A DNA stretch of 64,000 nucleotides from Nemertoderma westbladi (GCA_032718475.1 JAUCBJ010008852.1:1-64000), one strand, 5' to 3'. Counted from the stretch's first letter, positions 50,118 to 60,636 are shown. Notes: generated by a model not told the origin, from the sequence alone. Numbers and translations are program-made.

Positions 50118-50879
50118 GTAAGTCTAAACTTTTAACCAGGGTGCTACCGGTAGGCCTACTACTCTTCATTCAGGTACAGCTTTACTGCTGTTTATGCTAC
50201 TTTTGTTTATTTATGGAATAAACAAAATGTTCTAGAATATGATACAATTATTAAATAGAATAAATGGCCTGCATGGGCAGCCTTTTTATTGGTACCATAA
50301 AATAACTATAAGGCTGAAGAATGATTCCTGTAAATTATCGCTGGAGACACCTTTTTCAAAGAATGTAGCTAAAGAATAAAGCAAAAATAAATATTCTAGC
50401 TCATCCACGGAGGAGAAGGGAGGTGAACTATCTGTTTCATATTTCATGCAATCTCATTAAGATTTGTAGAAAAATTTGGGGGGGGGGGGGTCCAGGTACC
50501 TGAATAACGACACTATATTCCAGGACATGGTGTATACTACATAGGACTAACAGGCCATTTTAACTTGATTCAAACTTGATTTTTGTTAACGTACGACATT
50601 ATTTACATACAACCGTATCTCCTAATCTTTGAGATTTAGCGGAACTTGAGCCCAAATCATTGGTTTTACTAAATCATCGAAAAAGTTGTAAATGCAACAT
50701 ATTCCTAGATTTAATTTATTGTGCGTCCATTTTTATGACAAGTATAGCAATTAAATGGGTCTATATCTCACTGATCCAGCAATGTACTGTATGTAAAAAG
50801 TAAAGTAAAGTAAATTTTACAGTTACTGTATCTGTGTCTGTACTGTATCTTACTAATCACAAACAATCTATGTTTATAG
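50118..50879 (+). other. Receptor intron 2
   Basis: 762 bp of AT-rich sequence with a short G homopolymer at about 50479. A stretch around 50222-50270 resembles one at 59970-60020 in intron 4. No gene or recognisable element is present. Confidence 0.65.
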
Positions 50880-51064
50880 ACGAGAGTTCTGGATTCGTGC
50901 GTCCAAATCACTACGAGAATTCGAAACCCATTGAACTAACATCTGAAGTCTCCGTCCTGGTTCCTTGCCGTAAGAAACGACCAACTGATAAACGATCCAT
51001 AAGGTATTACAGACCCTCTCAAAAATACTCTCGCCCTTATGTATCATTCTTCCTAGAAGGCGTG
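50880..51064 (+). CDS. Receptor exon: first half of Ig domain 2
   Basis: The acceptor is TTTATAG at 50873-50879 and the donor GTAAGT at 51065. It enters in phase 1 and leaves in phase 0, 185 bp. It encodes D-E-S-S-G-F-V-R-P-N directly after the Y-V-Y-V-D linker, then ELTSEVSVLVPCRKK, the B strand with the first cysteine of domain 2, and a basic segment rich in R, K and Y. A V/I-P-C motif at this place after a linker ending in G/P-F is characteristic of domain 2 in VEGFR/PDGFR relatives. Confidence 0.78.
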
Positions 51065-51648
51065 GTAAGTTAACTCATGATTATAATTCTAATTGTAGAT
51101 TTCCCACATTTCTAATATTTTGTAAATTTATATTTTGTAAAGTATTATGACAGAGTCAGCATGTTTATAGGCCTGGTACTTTGGTAGCAGTTGGTTACGA
51201 TGTGATCTGTTAATGGCCAGACGCAGAACATGATCGATTTCCTATCATAGATCCATATCGTCGAGCTTTACAGTACTTAAATCGATTCGACCGCGGCTTA
51301 GGCTGCTGTAAGTTCGCAGCTGTTGCGACAGTTTGGCGCTGATATTTCCAATATTATCTGATTCAGTTGTGGCTGCGCTTAAACCCTAATATCAAGTGGA
51401 ATGTAACCCATAATCTAAGCAAATGGACCAACGAATCCCAAACTAACAACGCTTACCAAAATAATAAATTATTGTTTTCTCTTTGATGAACACGAGTTGT
51501 TGACACGTGAACACCATAGTTCCCTATTTAATATATATTAATATTTTATTTAATCCAGGCCGTGTGGCCTGGATTAACAAGAACTTAAATTGGAAAAATT
51601 AACTGAAATTAACTTGGAAAAACAAACAAAAAAATACAAGAAAATATC
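51065..51648 (+). other. Receptor intron 3, left part
   Basis: This unique-looking AT-rich sequence lies between the exon 3 donor and the hexamer array. I see no gene, and no element I recognise. Confidence 0.6.
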
Positions 51649-53931
51649 ACAGTTACAGTTACAGTTACAGTTACAGTTACAGTTACAGTTACAGTTACAG
51701 TTACAGTTACAGTTACAGTTACAGTTACAGTTACAGTTACAGTTACAGTTACAGTTACAGTTACAGTTACAGTTACAGTTACAGTTACAGTTACAGTTAC
51801 AGTTACAGTTACAGTTACAGTTACAGTTACAGTTACAGTTACAGTTACAGTTACAGTTACAGTTACAGTTACAGTTACAGTTACAGTTACAGTTACAGTT
51901 ACAGTTACAGTTACAGTTACAGTTACAGTTACAGTTACAGTTACAGTTACAGTTACAGTTACAGTTACAGTTACAGTTACAGTTACAGTTACAGTTACAG
52001 TTACAGTTACAGTTACAGTTACAGTTACAGTTACAGTTACAGTTACAGTTACAGTTACAGTTACAGTTACAGTTACAGTTACAGTTACAGTTACAGTTAC
52101 AGTTACAGTTACAGTTACAGTTACAGTTACAGTTACAGTTACAGTTACAGTTACAGTTACAGTTACAGTTACAGTTACAGTTACAGTTACAGTTACAGTT
52201 ACAGTTACAGTTACAGTTACAGTTACAGTTACAGTTACAGTTACAGTTACAGTTACAGTTACAGTTACAGTTACAGTTACAGTTACAGTTACAGTTACAG
52301 TTACAGTTACAGTTACAGTTACAGTTACAGTTACAGTTACAGTTACAGTTACAGTTACAGTTACAGTTACAGTTACAGTTACAGTTACAGTTACAGTTAC
52401 AGTTACAGTTACAGTTACAGTTACAGTTACAGTTACAGTTACAGTTACAGTTACAGTTACAGTTACAGTTACAGTTACAGTTACAGTTACAGTTACAGTT
52501 ACAGTTACAGTTACAGTTACAGTTACAGTTACAGTTACAGTTACAGTTACAGTTACAGTTACAGTTACAGTTACAGTTACAGTTACAGTTACAGTTACAG
52601 TTACAGTTACAGTTACAGTTACAGTTACAGTTACAGTTACAGTTACAGTTACAGTTACAGTTACAGTTACAGTTACAGTTACAGTTACAGTTACAGTTAC
52701 AGTTACAGTTACAGTTACAGTTACAGTTACAGTTACAGTTACAGTTACAGTTACAGTTACAGTTACAGTTACAGTTACAGTTACAGTTACAGTTACAGTT
52801 ACAGTTACAGTTACAGTTACAGTTACAGTTACAGTTACAGTTACAGTTACAGTTACAGTTACAGTTACAGTTACAGTTACAGTTACAGTTACAGTTACAG
52901 TTACAGTTACAGTTACAGTTACAGTTACAGTTACAGTTACAGTTACAGTTACAGTTACAGTTACAGTTACAGTTACAGTTACAGTTACAGTTACAGTTAC
53001 AGTTACAGTTACAGTTACAGTTACAGTTACAGTTACAGTTACAGTTACAGTTACAGTTACAGTTACAGTTACAGTTACAGTTACAGTTACAGTTACAGTT
53101 ACAGTTACAGTTACAGTTACAGTTACAGTTACAGTTACAGTTACAGTTACAGTTACAGTTACAGTTACAGTTACAGTTACAGTTACAGTTACAGTTACAG
53201 TTACAGTTACAGTTACAGTTACAGTTACAGTTACAGTTACAGTTACAGTTACAGTTACAGTTACAGTTACAGTTACAGTTACAGTTACAGTTACAGTTAC
53301 AGTTACAGTTACAGTTACAGTTACAGTTACAGTTACAGTTACAGTTACAGTTACAGTTACAGTTACAGTTACAGTTACAGTTACAGTTACAGTTACAGTT
53401 ACAGTTACAGTTACAGTTACAGTTACAGTTACAGTTACAGTTACAGTTACAGTTACAGTTACAGTTACAGTTACAGTTACAGTTACAGTTACAGTTACAG
53501 TTACAGTTACAGTTACAGTTACAGTTACAGTTACAGTTACAGTTACAGTTACAGTTACAGTTACAGTTACAGTTACAGTTACAGTTACAGTTACAGTTAC
53601 AGTTACAGTTACAGTTACAGTTACAGTTACAGTTACAGTTACAGTTACAGTTACAGTTACAGTTACAGTTACAGTTACAGTTACAGTTACAGTTACAGTT
53701 ACAGTTACAGTTACAGTTACAGTTACAGTTACAGTTACAGTTACAGTTACAGTTACAGTTACAGTTACAGTTACAGTTACAGTTACAGTTACAGTTACAG
53801 TTACAGTTACAGTTACAGTTACAGTTACAGTTACAGTTACAGTTACAGTTACAGTTACAGTTACAGTTACAGTTACAGTTACAGTTACAGTTACAGTTAC
53901 AGTTACAGTTACAGTTACAGTTACAGTTACA
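51649..53931. repeat. Pure hexamer array (ACAGTT), about 380 copies
   Basis: About 2283 bp consist of uninterrupted ACAGTT (equivalently TTACAG) without a single variant that I can find. All frames on both strands are open through it (Q-L, N-C and V-T dipeptides), which is meaningless for coding. It is not the animal telomere repeat TTAGGG. Confidence 0.98.
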
Positions 53932-54274
53932 CACATAGATGACCAAACAACCAAATAACGCAATAAATACTGTAGTGCCAATAATAATAAACAGAAATTC
54001 TACCACACTACGGGCTTGTTGTGTATTTCACACTTCCTGCGAGCACAGAAATGAGAAAAACACACAAACGGTACCGTTCCCTCGTTAATGAGGAGGGATT
54101 ATCTTAAAATAAAATTGATTATCTTATGTTACACGAAGGTACAATGCAATGGATTGATCGTTTATTAAATATAGTGAAATTATTATTTTTGCAGGCTGTT
54201 AACCTGTTTTGCCTTCTCTCCTACTCTCTCGCGAAATATTAGCGAAATATTTAAAGAGTCAATCTTCCATTGAA
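53932..54274 (+). other. Intron 3 spacer between hexamer array and SINE-like sequence
   Basis: This AT-rich sequence shows no gene and no repeat that I can recognise. Confidence 0.55.
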
Positions 54275-54335
54275 GGCGGTGTAGCTTAGTTAGTTGAGTG
54301 CCGGGCTTACAAATATCCGGCTCTGGGTCGCCACC
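54275..54335 (+). repeat. tRNA-derived SINE-like head
   Basis: GGCGGTGTAGCTTAGTTAG resembles a tRNA acceptor stem plus A box, followed by a GCCGGGCTTACAA anticodon-arm-like block and CTGGGTCGCC where a B box would lie. The cloverleaf is degenerate, and the 3' acceptor strand is missing because the sequence runs into the 17-bp array. It is better read as a SINE head or tRNA pseudogene than as a working tRNA. Confidence 0.55.
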
Positions 54336-55670
54336 AGCTTCAGGTTGCATTCGGCTTTGGGTCGCCTCTGCCTTCAGGTCGCCGCAGGCTTCTGGTCGCA
54401 TCAGGCATCGGGTCGCCTCCAGCATCGGGTTGCCTCAGGCTTTGGGTCGCCTCTGGCATCGCGTTGCCTCCAGCATCGGGTCGCCTCAGGCTTCTTCGGG
54501 TCGCCTCAGGCATCCGGTCGCCTGAAGCATTGAGTCGCCTCAGGCTTCGGGTCGCCTCAGGCATCGGGTCTCATCAGGCTTCAGGTCGCCTCCGGCTTTG
54601 TCTCGCCTCAGGCATCGGGTCGCCTCAGGCTTCGGGTCGCCTCAGGCTTTGGGTCGCCTCAGGCTTCAGGTCACCTCAGGCTTCGGGTCTTCTCAGGCAT
54701 CGGGTCGCCTCAGGCATTGGGTCGCCTCAGGCTTTGGGTCGCCTCAGGCTTCGGGTCACCTCAGGCTTCGGGTCGCCTCAGGCATCGGGTCGCCTCAGGC
54801 ATCGGGTCGCCTCAGGCTTCGGGTCGCCTCAGGCTTTGGGTCGCCTCAGGCTTCAGGTCACCTCAGGCTTCGGGTCTTCTCAGGCATCGGGTCGCCTCAG
54901 GCATTGGGTCGCCTCAGGCTTTGGGTCGCCTCAGGCTTCGGGTCACCTCAGGCTTCGGGTCGCCTCAGGCATCGGGTCGCCTCAGGCATCGGGTCGCCTC
55001 AGGCTTCGGGTCACCTCAGGCTTCGGGTCGCCTCAGGCATCGGGTCGCCTCAGGCATCGGGTCGCCTCAGGCTTCAGGTTGCCTCAGGCATTGGGTTGCC
55101 TCAGGCATCGGGTCGCCTCAGGCTTCGGGTTGCCTCAGGCATCGGGTCGCCTCAGGCTTCGGGTCGCCTCAGGCATCGGGTCGACTCAGGCTTCGGATCG
55201 CCTCAGGCATCGGGTCGCCTCAGGCTTCGGGTCGCCTCAGGCTTTGGGTCGCCTCAGGCTTTGGGTCGCCTCAGGCTTCAGGTCACCTCAGGCTTCGGGT
55301 CTTCTCAGGCATCGGGTCGCCTCAGGCATTGGGTCGCCTCAGGCTTTGGGTCGCCTCAGGCTTCGGGTCACCTCAGGCTTCGGGTCGCCTCAGGCATCGG
55401 GTCGCCTCAGGCATCGGGTCGCCTCAGGCTTCGGGTCACCTCAGGCTTCGGGTCGCCTCAGGCATCGGGTCGCCTCAGGCATCGGGTCGCCTCAGGCTTC
55501 AGGTTGCCTCAGGCATTGGGTTGCCTCAGGCATCGGGTCGCCTCAGGCTTCGGGTTGCCTCAGGCATCGGGTCGCCTCAGGCTTCGGGTCGCCTCAGGCA
55601 TCGGGTCGACTCAGGCTTCGGATCGCCTCAGGCATCGGGTTGCGCCAGGCTTTGGGTCGCCTCAGGCATT
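54336..55670. repeat. 17-bp GC-rich minisatellite, left arm, about 79 copies
   Basis: The unit is GGCATCGGGTCGCCTCA or GGCTTCGGGTCGCCTCA. Copies at the left edge are the most diverged. A longer pattern (GGCTTCAGGTCACC then GGGTCTTCTC) recurs near 54665, 54852 and 55277, so blocks of many units have been duplicated. CpG density is high compared with the AT-rich flanks. Open frames here are repeat readings. Confidence 0.96.
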
Positions 55671-56202
55671 GAGGACCTTCGAATACGTAAGGGAAAGGCA
55701 TGGGCAGCCTTGAATAAGCTTTCCAGGATTTGGAAGTCACCTAGAATTAATCGGAAACTTAAGATTATTCAGAGCAGCAGTAGTTCCAGTACTCCTCTAC
55801 GGGAGTCAATGCTGGGCTCTAACTGCTGAGGACACCAAATCTCTGGATGGCACATTCACAAGAATGCTACGCCGGGTACATTGTGTCAAGTACAATGCAC
55901 ACATCTCCAACCAGACACTATATAACATTGGAGGTGTCTCATTGGTTCCCCCAAGCTTGACACTAGAACAAAATCGCCTCCGCTTTGCAGGACATTGCTT
56001 TCGCCGTGAGGACCAGCCAGTGCATAATCTTGTACTTTGGCAGCCTCATGGAGTGAATAAGCATGGTGGACAGCCCATGACTTTCTTGAGACGCATCTTA
56101 AAGGACACTGGCCTTAAAGATGCGGATGATCTAGCAAATGTCATGGGTGATAGGGAGTTGTGGCGGTGCAATTTTGTTGACAAGCCGGCACAGCATTCTT
56201 AA
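55671..56202 (+). pseudogene. RTE-like RT C-terminal fragment, frameshifted (copy A)
   Basis: It encodes the end of a reverse transcriptase polyprotein: RIRKGKAWAALNKLSRIW in one frame up to about 55757, then MLRRVHCVKYNAHIS to KPAQHS and the stop at 56200-56202 in another. Compared with copy B, about 5 bp are missing near 55760, which causes the frameshift. The catalytic FADD motif is not included. It lies in intron 3 of the receptor and has no host role. Confidence 0.8.
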
Positions 56203-56251
56203 AAATGCAGCTGCAATGCAGCATGCCGATCCTAGTAGTAGTAGTAGTAGT
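55671..56251 (+). mobile_element. 5'-truncated RTE-like non-LTR element, copy A
   Basis: It starts abruptly inside the minisatellite at GAGGACCTTCGAATAC and ends in a (TAG)n tail at about 56232-56251. It is nearly identical to the 3' 540 bp of copy B. A microsatellite 3' tail is typical of RTE-type elements. Confidence 0.8.
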
Positions 56252-57185
56252 GGTTGACTATGTTCTACGCATGTCCTTAGATCATTATAATGATGATGGG
56301 GTGATGATAACTCCACCTACTGGCTCCAAAAGTCGAGGAAATCCTGCCAAGTACCTAACTGATCTAGACTTTGCTGATGACTTAGGAGTACTCTCAGAAT
56401 CATTAGAGGGAGCCCAATGGCTCCTCAGCTCATTAGAACATGCTGCTTCTAGTGTTGGTCTTTTTATTAACTCCAGAAAGACCAAAATTCTGACAGTTAA
56501 CTTTGAAAGTCCTCAGCAAGTCTCTGATCGGATGAGCATAAGGTCAAAGGATGGTATGCTTGAGCATGTGGACGACTTCTGTTACCTGGGATCATGGATC
56601 CGGAAGTCAGGTGAGGACCTTCGAATACGCAAGGGAAAGGCATGGGCAGCCTTGAATAGGCTTTCCAGGATTTGGAAGTCACCGAGAATTAAACGGAAAC
56701 TTAAGGTCCGATTATTTAGAGCAGCAGTAGTTCCAGTACACCTCTACGGGAGTCCATGCTGGGCTCTAACTGCTGAGGACACCAAATCTCTGGATGGCAC
56801 ATTCACAAGAATGCTACGCCGGGTTCATTGTGTCAAGTACAATGCCCACATCTCCAACGAGACACTATATAACATTGGAGGTGTCTCATTGGTTCCCCCA
56901 AGCTTGACACTAGAACAAAATCGCCTCCGCTTTGCAGGACATTGCTTTCGCCGTGAGGACCAGCCAGTGCATAATCTTGTAATTTGGCAGCCTCATGGAG
57001 TGAATAAGCATGGAGGACAGCCCATGACTTTCTTGAGACGCATCTTAAAGGACACTGGCCTTAAAGATGCGGATGATCTAGCAAATGTCATGGGTGATAG
57101 GGAGTTGTGGCGGTGCAATTTTGTTGACAAGCCGGCACAGCATTCTTAAAAATGCAGCTGCAATGCAGCATGCCGATCCTAGTAG
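56252..57185 (+). mobile_element. 5'-truncated RTE-like non-LTR element, copy B
   Basis: It begins immediately after the (TAG)n tail of copy A and ends with its own CTAGTAG before the minisatellite resumes. It is longer than copy A at the 5' end by about 360 bp. The shared part differs by only a few bases and the ~5-bp gap. Confidence 0.8.
56253..57149 (+). pseudogene. RTE-like reverse transcriptase fragment with FADD motif (copy B)
   Basis: An uninterrupted frame of about 298 codons starts within RT shortly before the catalytic motif LDFADDLGVLSES. It continues through SRKTKILTVN, VDDFCYLGSWI, VHLYGSPCWALT and the C-terminal RLRFAGHCFRRED and WQPHGVNKHGGQP motifs to a stop at 57147. This order (FADD, YLGS, LYG, LRFxGHC, RGRP-like) is usual for RTE-related elements. 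The frame is open but lacks the endonuclease and the N-terminal RT, so it is a dead 5'-truncated copy. The frame is technically open back to 56205 through the TAG tail of copy A. Confidence 0.8.
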
Positions 57186-58867
57186 TGCCTCAGGCATTGG
57201 GTCGCCTCAGGCATCGGGTCACCTCAGGCTTCGGGTTGCCTCAGGCATCGGGTCACCTCAGGCTTCGGGTTGCCTCAGGCATCGGGTTGCCTCAGGCTTC
57301 GGGTCGTCTCAGGCATCGGGTCGCCTCAGGCATCGGGTCGCCTCAGGCTTCGGCTCTCCTCAGGCTTCGGGTCGCCTCGGGCATCGGGTCGAACCAGGCT
57401 TCGGGTCGCCTCTGCCTTCGGGTCGCCTCAGGCTTCGGGTCGCCTTAGGCTTCGGGTCGCCTCAGGCATCGGGTCGCCTCAGGCTTCGGCTCGCCTCAGG
57501 CTTCGGGTCGCCTCGGGCATCGGGTCGAACCAGGGTTCGGGTCGCCTCTGCCTTCGGATTACCTCAGGCTTCGGGTCGCCTTAGGCTTCGGGTCGCCTCA
57601 GGCATCGGGTTGCCTCAGGCTTCGGGTCGCCTCTGCCCTTGGGTCGCCTCAGGGTTCGGGTCGCCTCAGGCTCCAGGTCGCCTCAGGCTTCGGCTCGCCT
57701 CAGGCTTCGGGTCGCCTCGGGCATCGGGTCGCCTCAGGCTTTGGGTCGCCTCTGCCTTCGAGTCGCCTCAGGCTTCGGGTTGCCTCAGGCTTCGGGTCGC
57801 CTCAGGCATCGGGTTGCCTCAGGCTTTGGGTCGCCTCTGCCTTCAGGTCGCCTCAGGCTTCGGGTTGCCTCAGGCATCGGGTCGCCCCAGGCTTCGGGTC
57901 GTCTCAGGCATCGGGTCGCCTCAGGCTTCGGGTCGCCTCAGGCATCGGGTCGCCTCAGGCTTCGGCTCGCTTCAGGCTTCGGGTCGCCTCGGGCATTGGG
58001 TCGAACCAGGCTTCGGGTCGCCTCTGCCTTCGGGTCGCCTCAGGCTTCGGGTCGCCTTAGGCTTCGGGTCACCTCAGGCATCGGGTTGCCTCAGGCTTCG
58101 GGTCGCTTCTGTCTTCGGGTTGCCTCAGGGTTCGGGTCGCCTCAGGCTTCGGGTCGCCTCGGGCATCGGGTTGCCTCAGGCTTCTGGTCGCCTCTGCCTT
58201 CGGGTCGCCTCAGGCTTCGGGTCGCCTCAGGCTTTGGGTTGCCTCAGGCATCGGGTTGCCTCAGGCTTCGGGTCGCCTCTGCCTTCAGGTCGCCTCAGGG
58301 TTCGGGTCGCCTCAGGCATCGGGTCACCTCAGGCTTCGGGTCGCCTCAAGCATTGGGTGGCCTCAGGCTTCGGGTCGCCTCAGGCATCGGGTCGCCTCAG
58401 GCTTCGGGTCGCCTCTTCCTTCGGGTCACCTAAAGCTTTAGGTCGCCTCAGGCATCGGGTTGCCTCAGGCATCGGGTCGCCTCAGGCTTTGGGTTGCCTC
58501 AAGCTTCGGGTCGCCTCAGGCATCAGGTCGCCTCAGGCTTTGGGTTGCCTCAAGCTTCGGGTTGCCTCAGGCTTTGGGTCGCCTCAGGCTTCGGGTTTCC
58601 TCAGGCTTCGGGTCGCCTCAGGCTTCGGGTCGCCTCAGGCTTTGGGTCACCTCAGGCTTTGGGTCGCCTCAGGCTTCAGGTAGCCTCAGGCTTTGGGTCG
58701 CCTCTGGCTTTGGGTCGCCTCAGGCTTCAGGTCGTCTCAGGCTTTGGGTCGCCTCTGGCTTTGGGTTGCCTCTGGCTTCGGGTTGCCTCAGGCATCGGGT
58801 CGCCTCTGGCTTCGGGTCGCCTTAGGCATCGGGTCGCCTCCAGCTTCGGGTCGCCTCCAGCTTTGGC
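57186..58867. repeat. 17-bp GC-rich minisatellite, right arm, about 99 copies
   Basis: This is the same 17-bp unit as at 54336-55670, resuming exactly after the RTE-like copies. It has more variants (CTCTGCCTTCGG, CGGGCATCGG, CAGGGTTCGG) than the left arm. It ends at CAGCTTTGGCC before unique sequence and exon 4. Confidence 0.95.
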
Positions 58868-58966
58868 CAACTGTTTGCTTTTGCAATCTTCCATAGAATA
58901 AGTTAGCCAAAAGTTAAATTTGTGGAGTACTTTAAGCAACAATAATTATAAATAATTTACTTGCAG
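58868..58966 (+). other. 3' end of intron 3
   Basis: Short AT-rich sequence leads to the exon 4 acceptor; nothing else is seen. Confidence 0.6.
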
Positions 58967-59111
58967 AAATGGTTGAGAGAAGGAGGAATAATTCATTGGG
59001 ATTCGTTTATGCAAGCTTTGAAACATTTGGGTAGAAATCCAGTGACAATCTATTGCTCCATATATACAGCGTCTGTAAATGAAAGGTCTTATTACAAGCT
59101 CATCTATTCAG
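58967..59111 (+). CDS. Receptor exon: second half of Ig domain 2
   Basis: The acceptor TTACTTGCAG ends at 58966 and the donor is GTATGA at 59112. It enters in phase 0 and leaves in phase 1, 145 bp. It encodes IIHWDSFMQAL, then VTIYCSIYTA with the second disulphide cysteine, then RSYYKLIYS, the G strand. The H-W-D-S motif followed by a hydrophobic stretch and Y-C matches the second half of domain 2 in VEGF receptors. It is separated from its partner exon by a 7.9-kb repeat-filled intron. Confidence 0.75.
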
Positions 59112-60246
59112 GTATGAATAAATATATTATTTATAAATTATTATAAATATATTTTGTTATAAACTAAATCATCTTAAATCCTCTCAAGATTCCTTGTAAA
59201 ACTCATTTCTACACATCGTGTACATATCGTGTACAGTAGTTGATTCTCTTACCGCTAGTAGTGAGAGATAAAAGGTTGATCCTTGGCTTTGGCGGCATAA
59301 ATAATTTATGTTGACAATTACCCTAACTATTGCCGATAGTCCCGCTTGTTGAGTTAAAAAAGGGCCTTTCTGAAAGAATTGAATTGAGAGTATGACATTT
59401 TGAAAAAAAAAATACGTTTATTGTTTTGATTAGAAAAGTCCATCAAAGTAATTTTACTTACAAATTATTTGTACTGGTAATACATTTTTTTTGCGAGGTG
59501 TAAATGAAACCCAAAAATCATTCCCTATCATCCTTGCTTATCCCTTTGCTGCGGCAGCGAAAACCAACCACTATCAGGTTGTGGGGAATTAGCGCAACAC
59601 GCATACACGTTCCAGGATTCTCTAAAGTGAAAACACCGAAATCTTTTTAACTGGCACATCACAGTTAAAAAGATTTTGGTGTTTTCACTTTAGAAAGACA
59701 GCCTCCAATCTTTCCGTCTACTACTGTATACACGCGATGCGCATTCGGGATACAATAGAACTTATCAATAAGCAGGTTGATGCCATTAACAATAGGCAAT
59801 CAGCCCAGGCAGGACAAACAGTAAACCTGCTCACTGGGAGGAAAAGCCAACCAACCAACCACCAAGGTTTAGACTAAATGCCTCAAAGGTTGGAAGGACC
59901 ACTTTGAGAAGCTTCTAAACATTGAAAGGCTTGCCTGATAACTTACTATAACTCTGATATTAATACGTAAACAAAATGTTCTAGATATGGTGTATCTATC
60001 AAATAGAATAATATAGCTTCGTGCAATTCAAAACCATGCAACTTTCCTTAAATAATGCTGAGATATGGGCATTCTTTCGAATGCCCTACCCTTATCTTAG
60101 CTATTTTCAAACGAAGCACAGATTGTGTTTTATTTGGAATTCTTGCATGGTCGGCTATCCATTGCTACCAACAATTCACTGTAAGGTTGAAGACTAACTG
60201 CGGTGTATTCTGGCTCACCCAGAATAAACATATTTTTGTGTTACAG
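59112..60246 (+). other. Receptor intron 4
   Basis: 1135 bp of AT-rich sequence. It contains a strong 32-bp inverted repeat (59621-59694, listed separately) and a stretch near 59970-60020 resembling intron 2. No coding region is supported. Confidence 0.6.
59621..59694. repeat. Near-perfect 32-bp inverted repeat with 10-nt loop
   Basis: The arms 59621-59652 and 59663-59694 are reverse complements except for one position (CACCGAAA against CACCAAAA). The loop is GGCACATCAC. It would form a long stable hairpin in RNA or a cruciform in DNA. It could be a fold-back element remnant or a hairpin RNA source. Confidence 0.9.
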
Positions 60247-60410
60247 CAAACAGACTGACAGCCCAGCCACGTGCAACAGTAGACGAAGACATGCCATATC
60301 GTGTCAAAGGGGAATCCATGACAATATCCTGCTCTGCAAAAGTTGAACAGTATACGGAGAGTGTGCAATGCTTATATTTGTTTTTCAACGGAAACCATCT
60401 CACCAAACGT
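60247..60410 (+). CDS. Receptor exon: first half of Ig domain 3
   Basis: The acceptor GTGTTACAG ends at 60246 and the donor is GTTAGT at 60411. It enters in phase 1 and leaves in phase 0, 164 bp. It encodes a linker, then YRVKGESMTISCSAKV, the B strand with its cysteine, and LYLFFNGNHLTKR, the C strand region. The next exon continues the domain. Confidence 0.73.
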
Positions 60411-60636
60411 GTTAGTTTAATTAACACTAAATAGATTCACAATTTAAATCTAATTCATCAAAATGAATTTAGTAACATTGATCTGTTTTAGTAAGTAATA
60501 CTGCCCAAAAATAAAAGGGAATAAAAAGTATAACAAATATAAAAATATAAAATAAAATAAAAAAGGGATTAAATAAATAATTTTCAAATGCATGCGAAAA
60601 AAACATGTTAGGAATGCGGGGATAGTAAATATTACG
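60411..60636 (+). other. Intron 5, left part
   Basis: AT-rich sequence with A-rich low complexity around 60510-60570; no gene. Confidence 0.55.

Noticed and set aside
51649-53931. Telomere or interstitial telomere repeat
   Set aside because: The unit is TTACAG, not TTAGGG or TTAGG, and there is no subtelomere context.
51574-54006. Apparent Q-L, N-C and V-T dipeptide proteins
   Set aside because: A pure hexamer repeat is open in every frame; no sequence evidence for translation exists.
54275-54335. Functional tRNA gene
   Set aside because: The anticodon arm does not fold cleanly, the B box is degenerate and the 3' acceptor strand is missing.
1-58867. CRISPR arrays
   Set aside because: Units follow each other directly without unique spacers, no cas genes exist, and the DNA is clearly from an animal.
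54294-58901. Open frames rich in S-P-Q-A-S-G-R-L-R in the 17-bp array
   Set aside because: Readings of a 17-bp tandem repeat in several frames; the array is interrupted by transposon fragments and sits in an intron.
58961-59146. A separate small gene at exon 4
   Set aside because: The frame is open only across exon 4 and a little flanking intron; its borders and phase fit the receptor gene.
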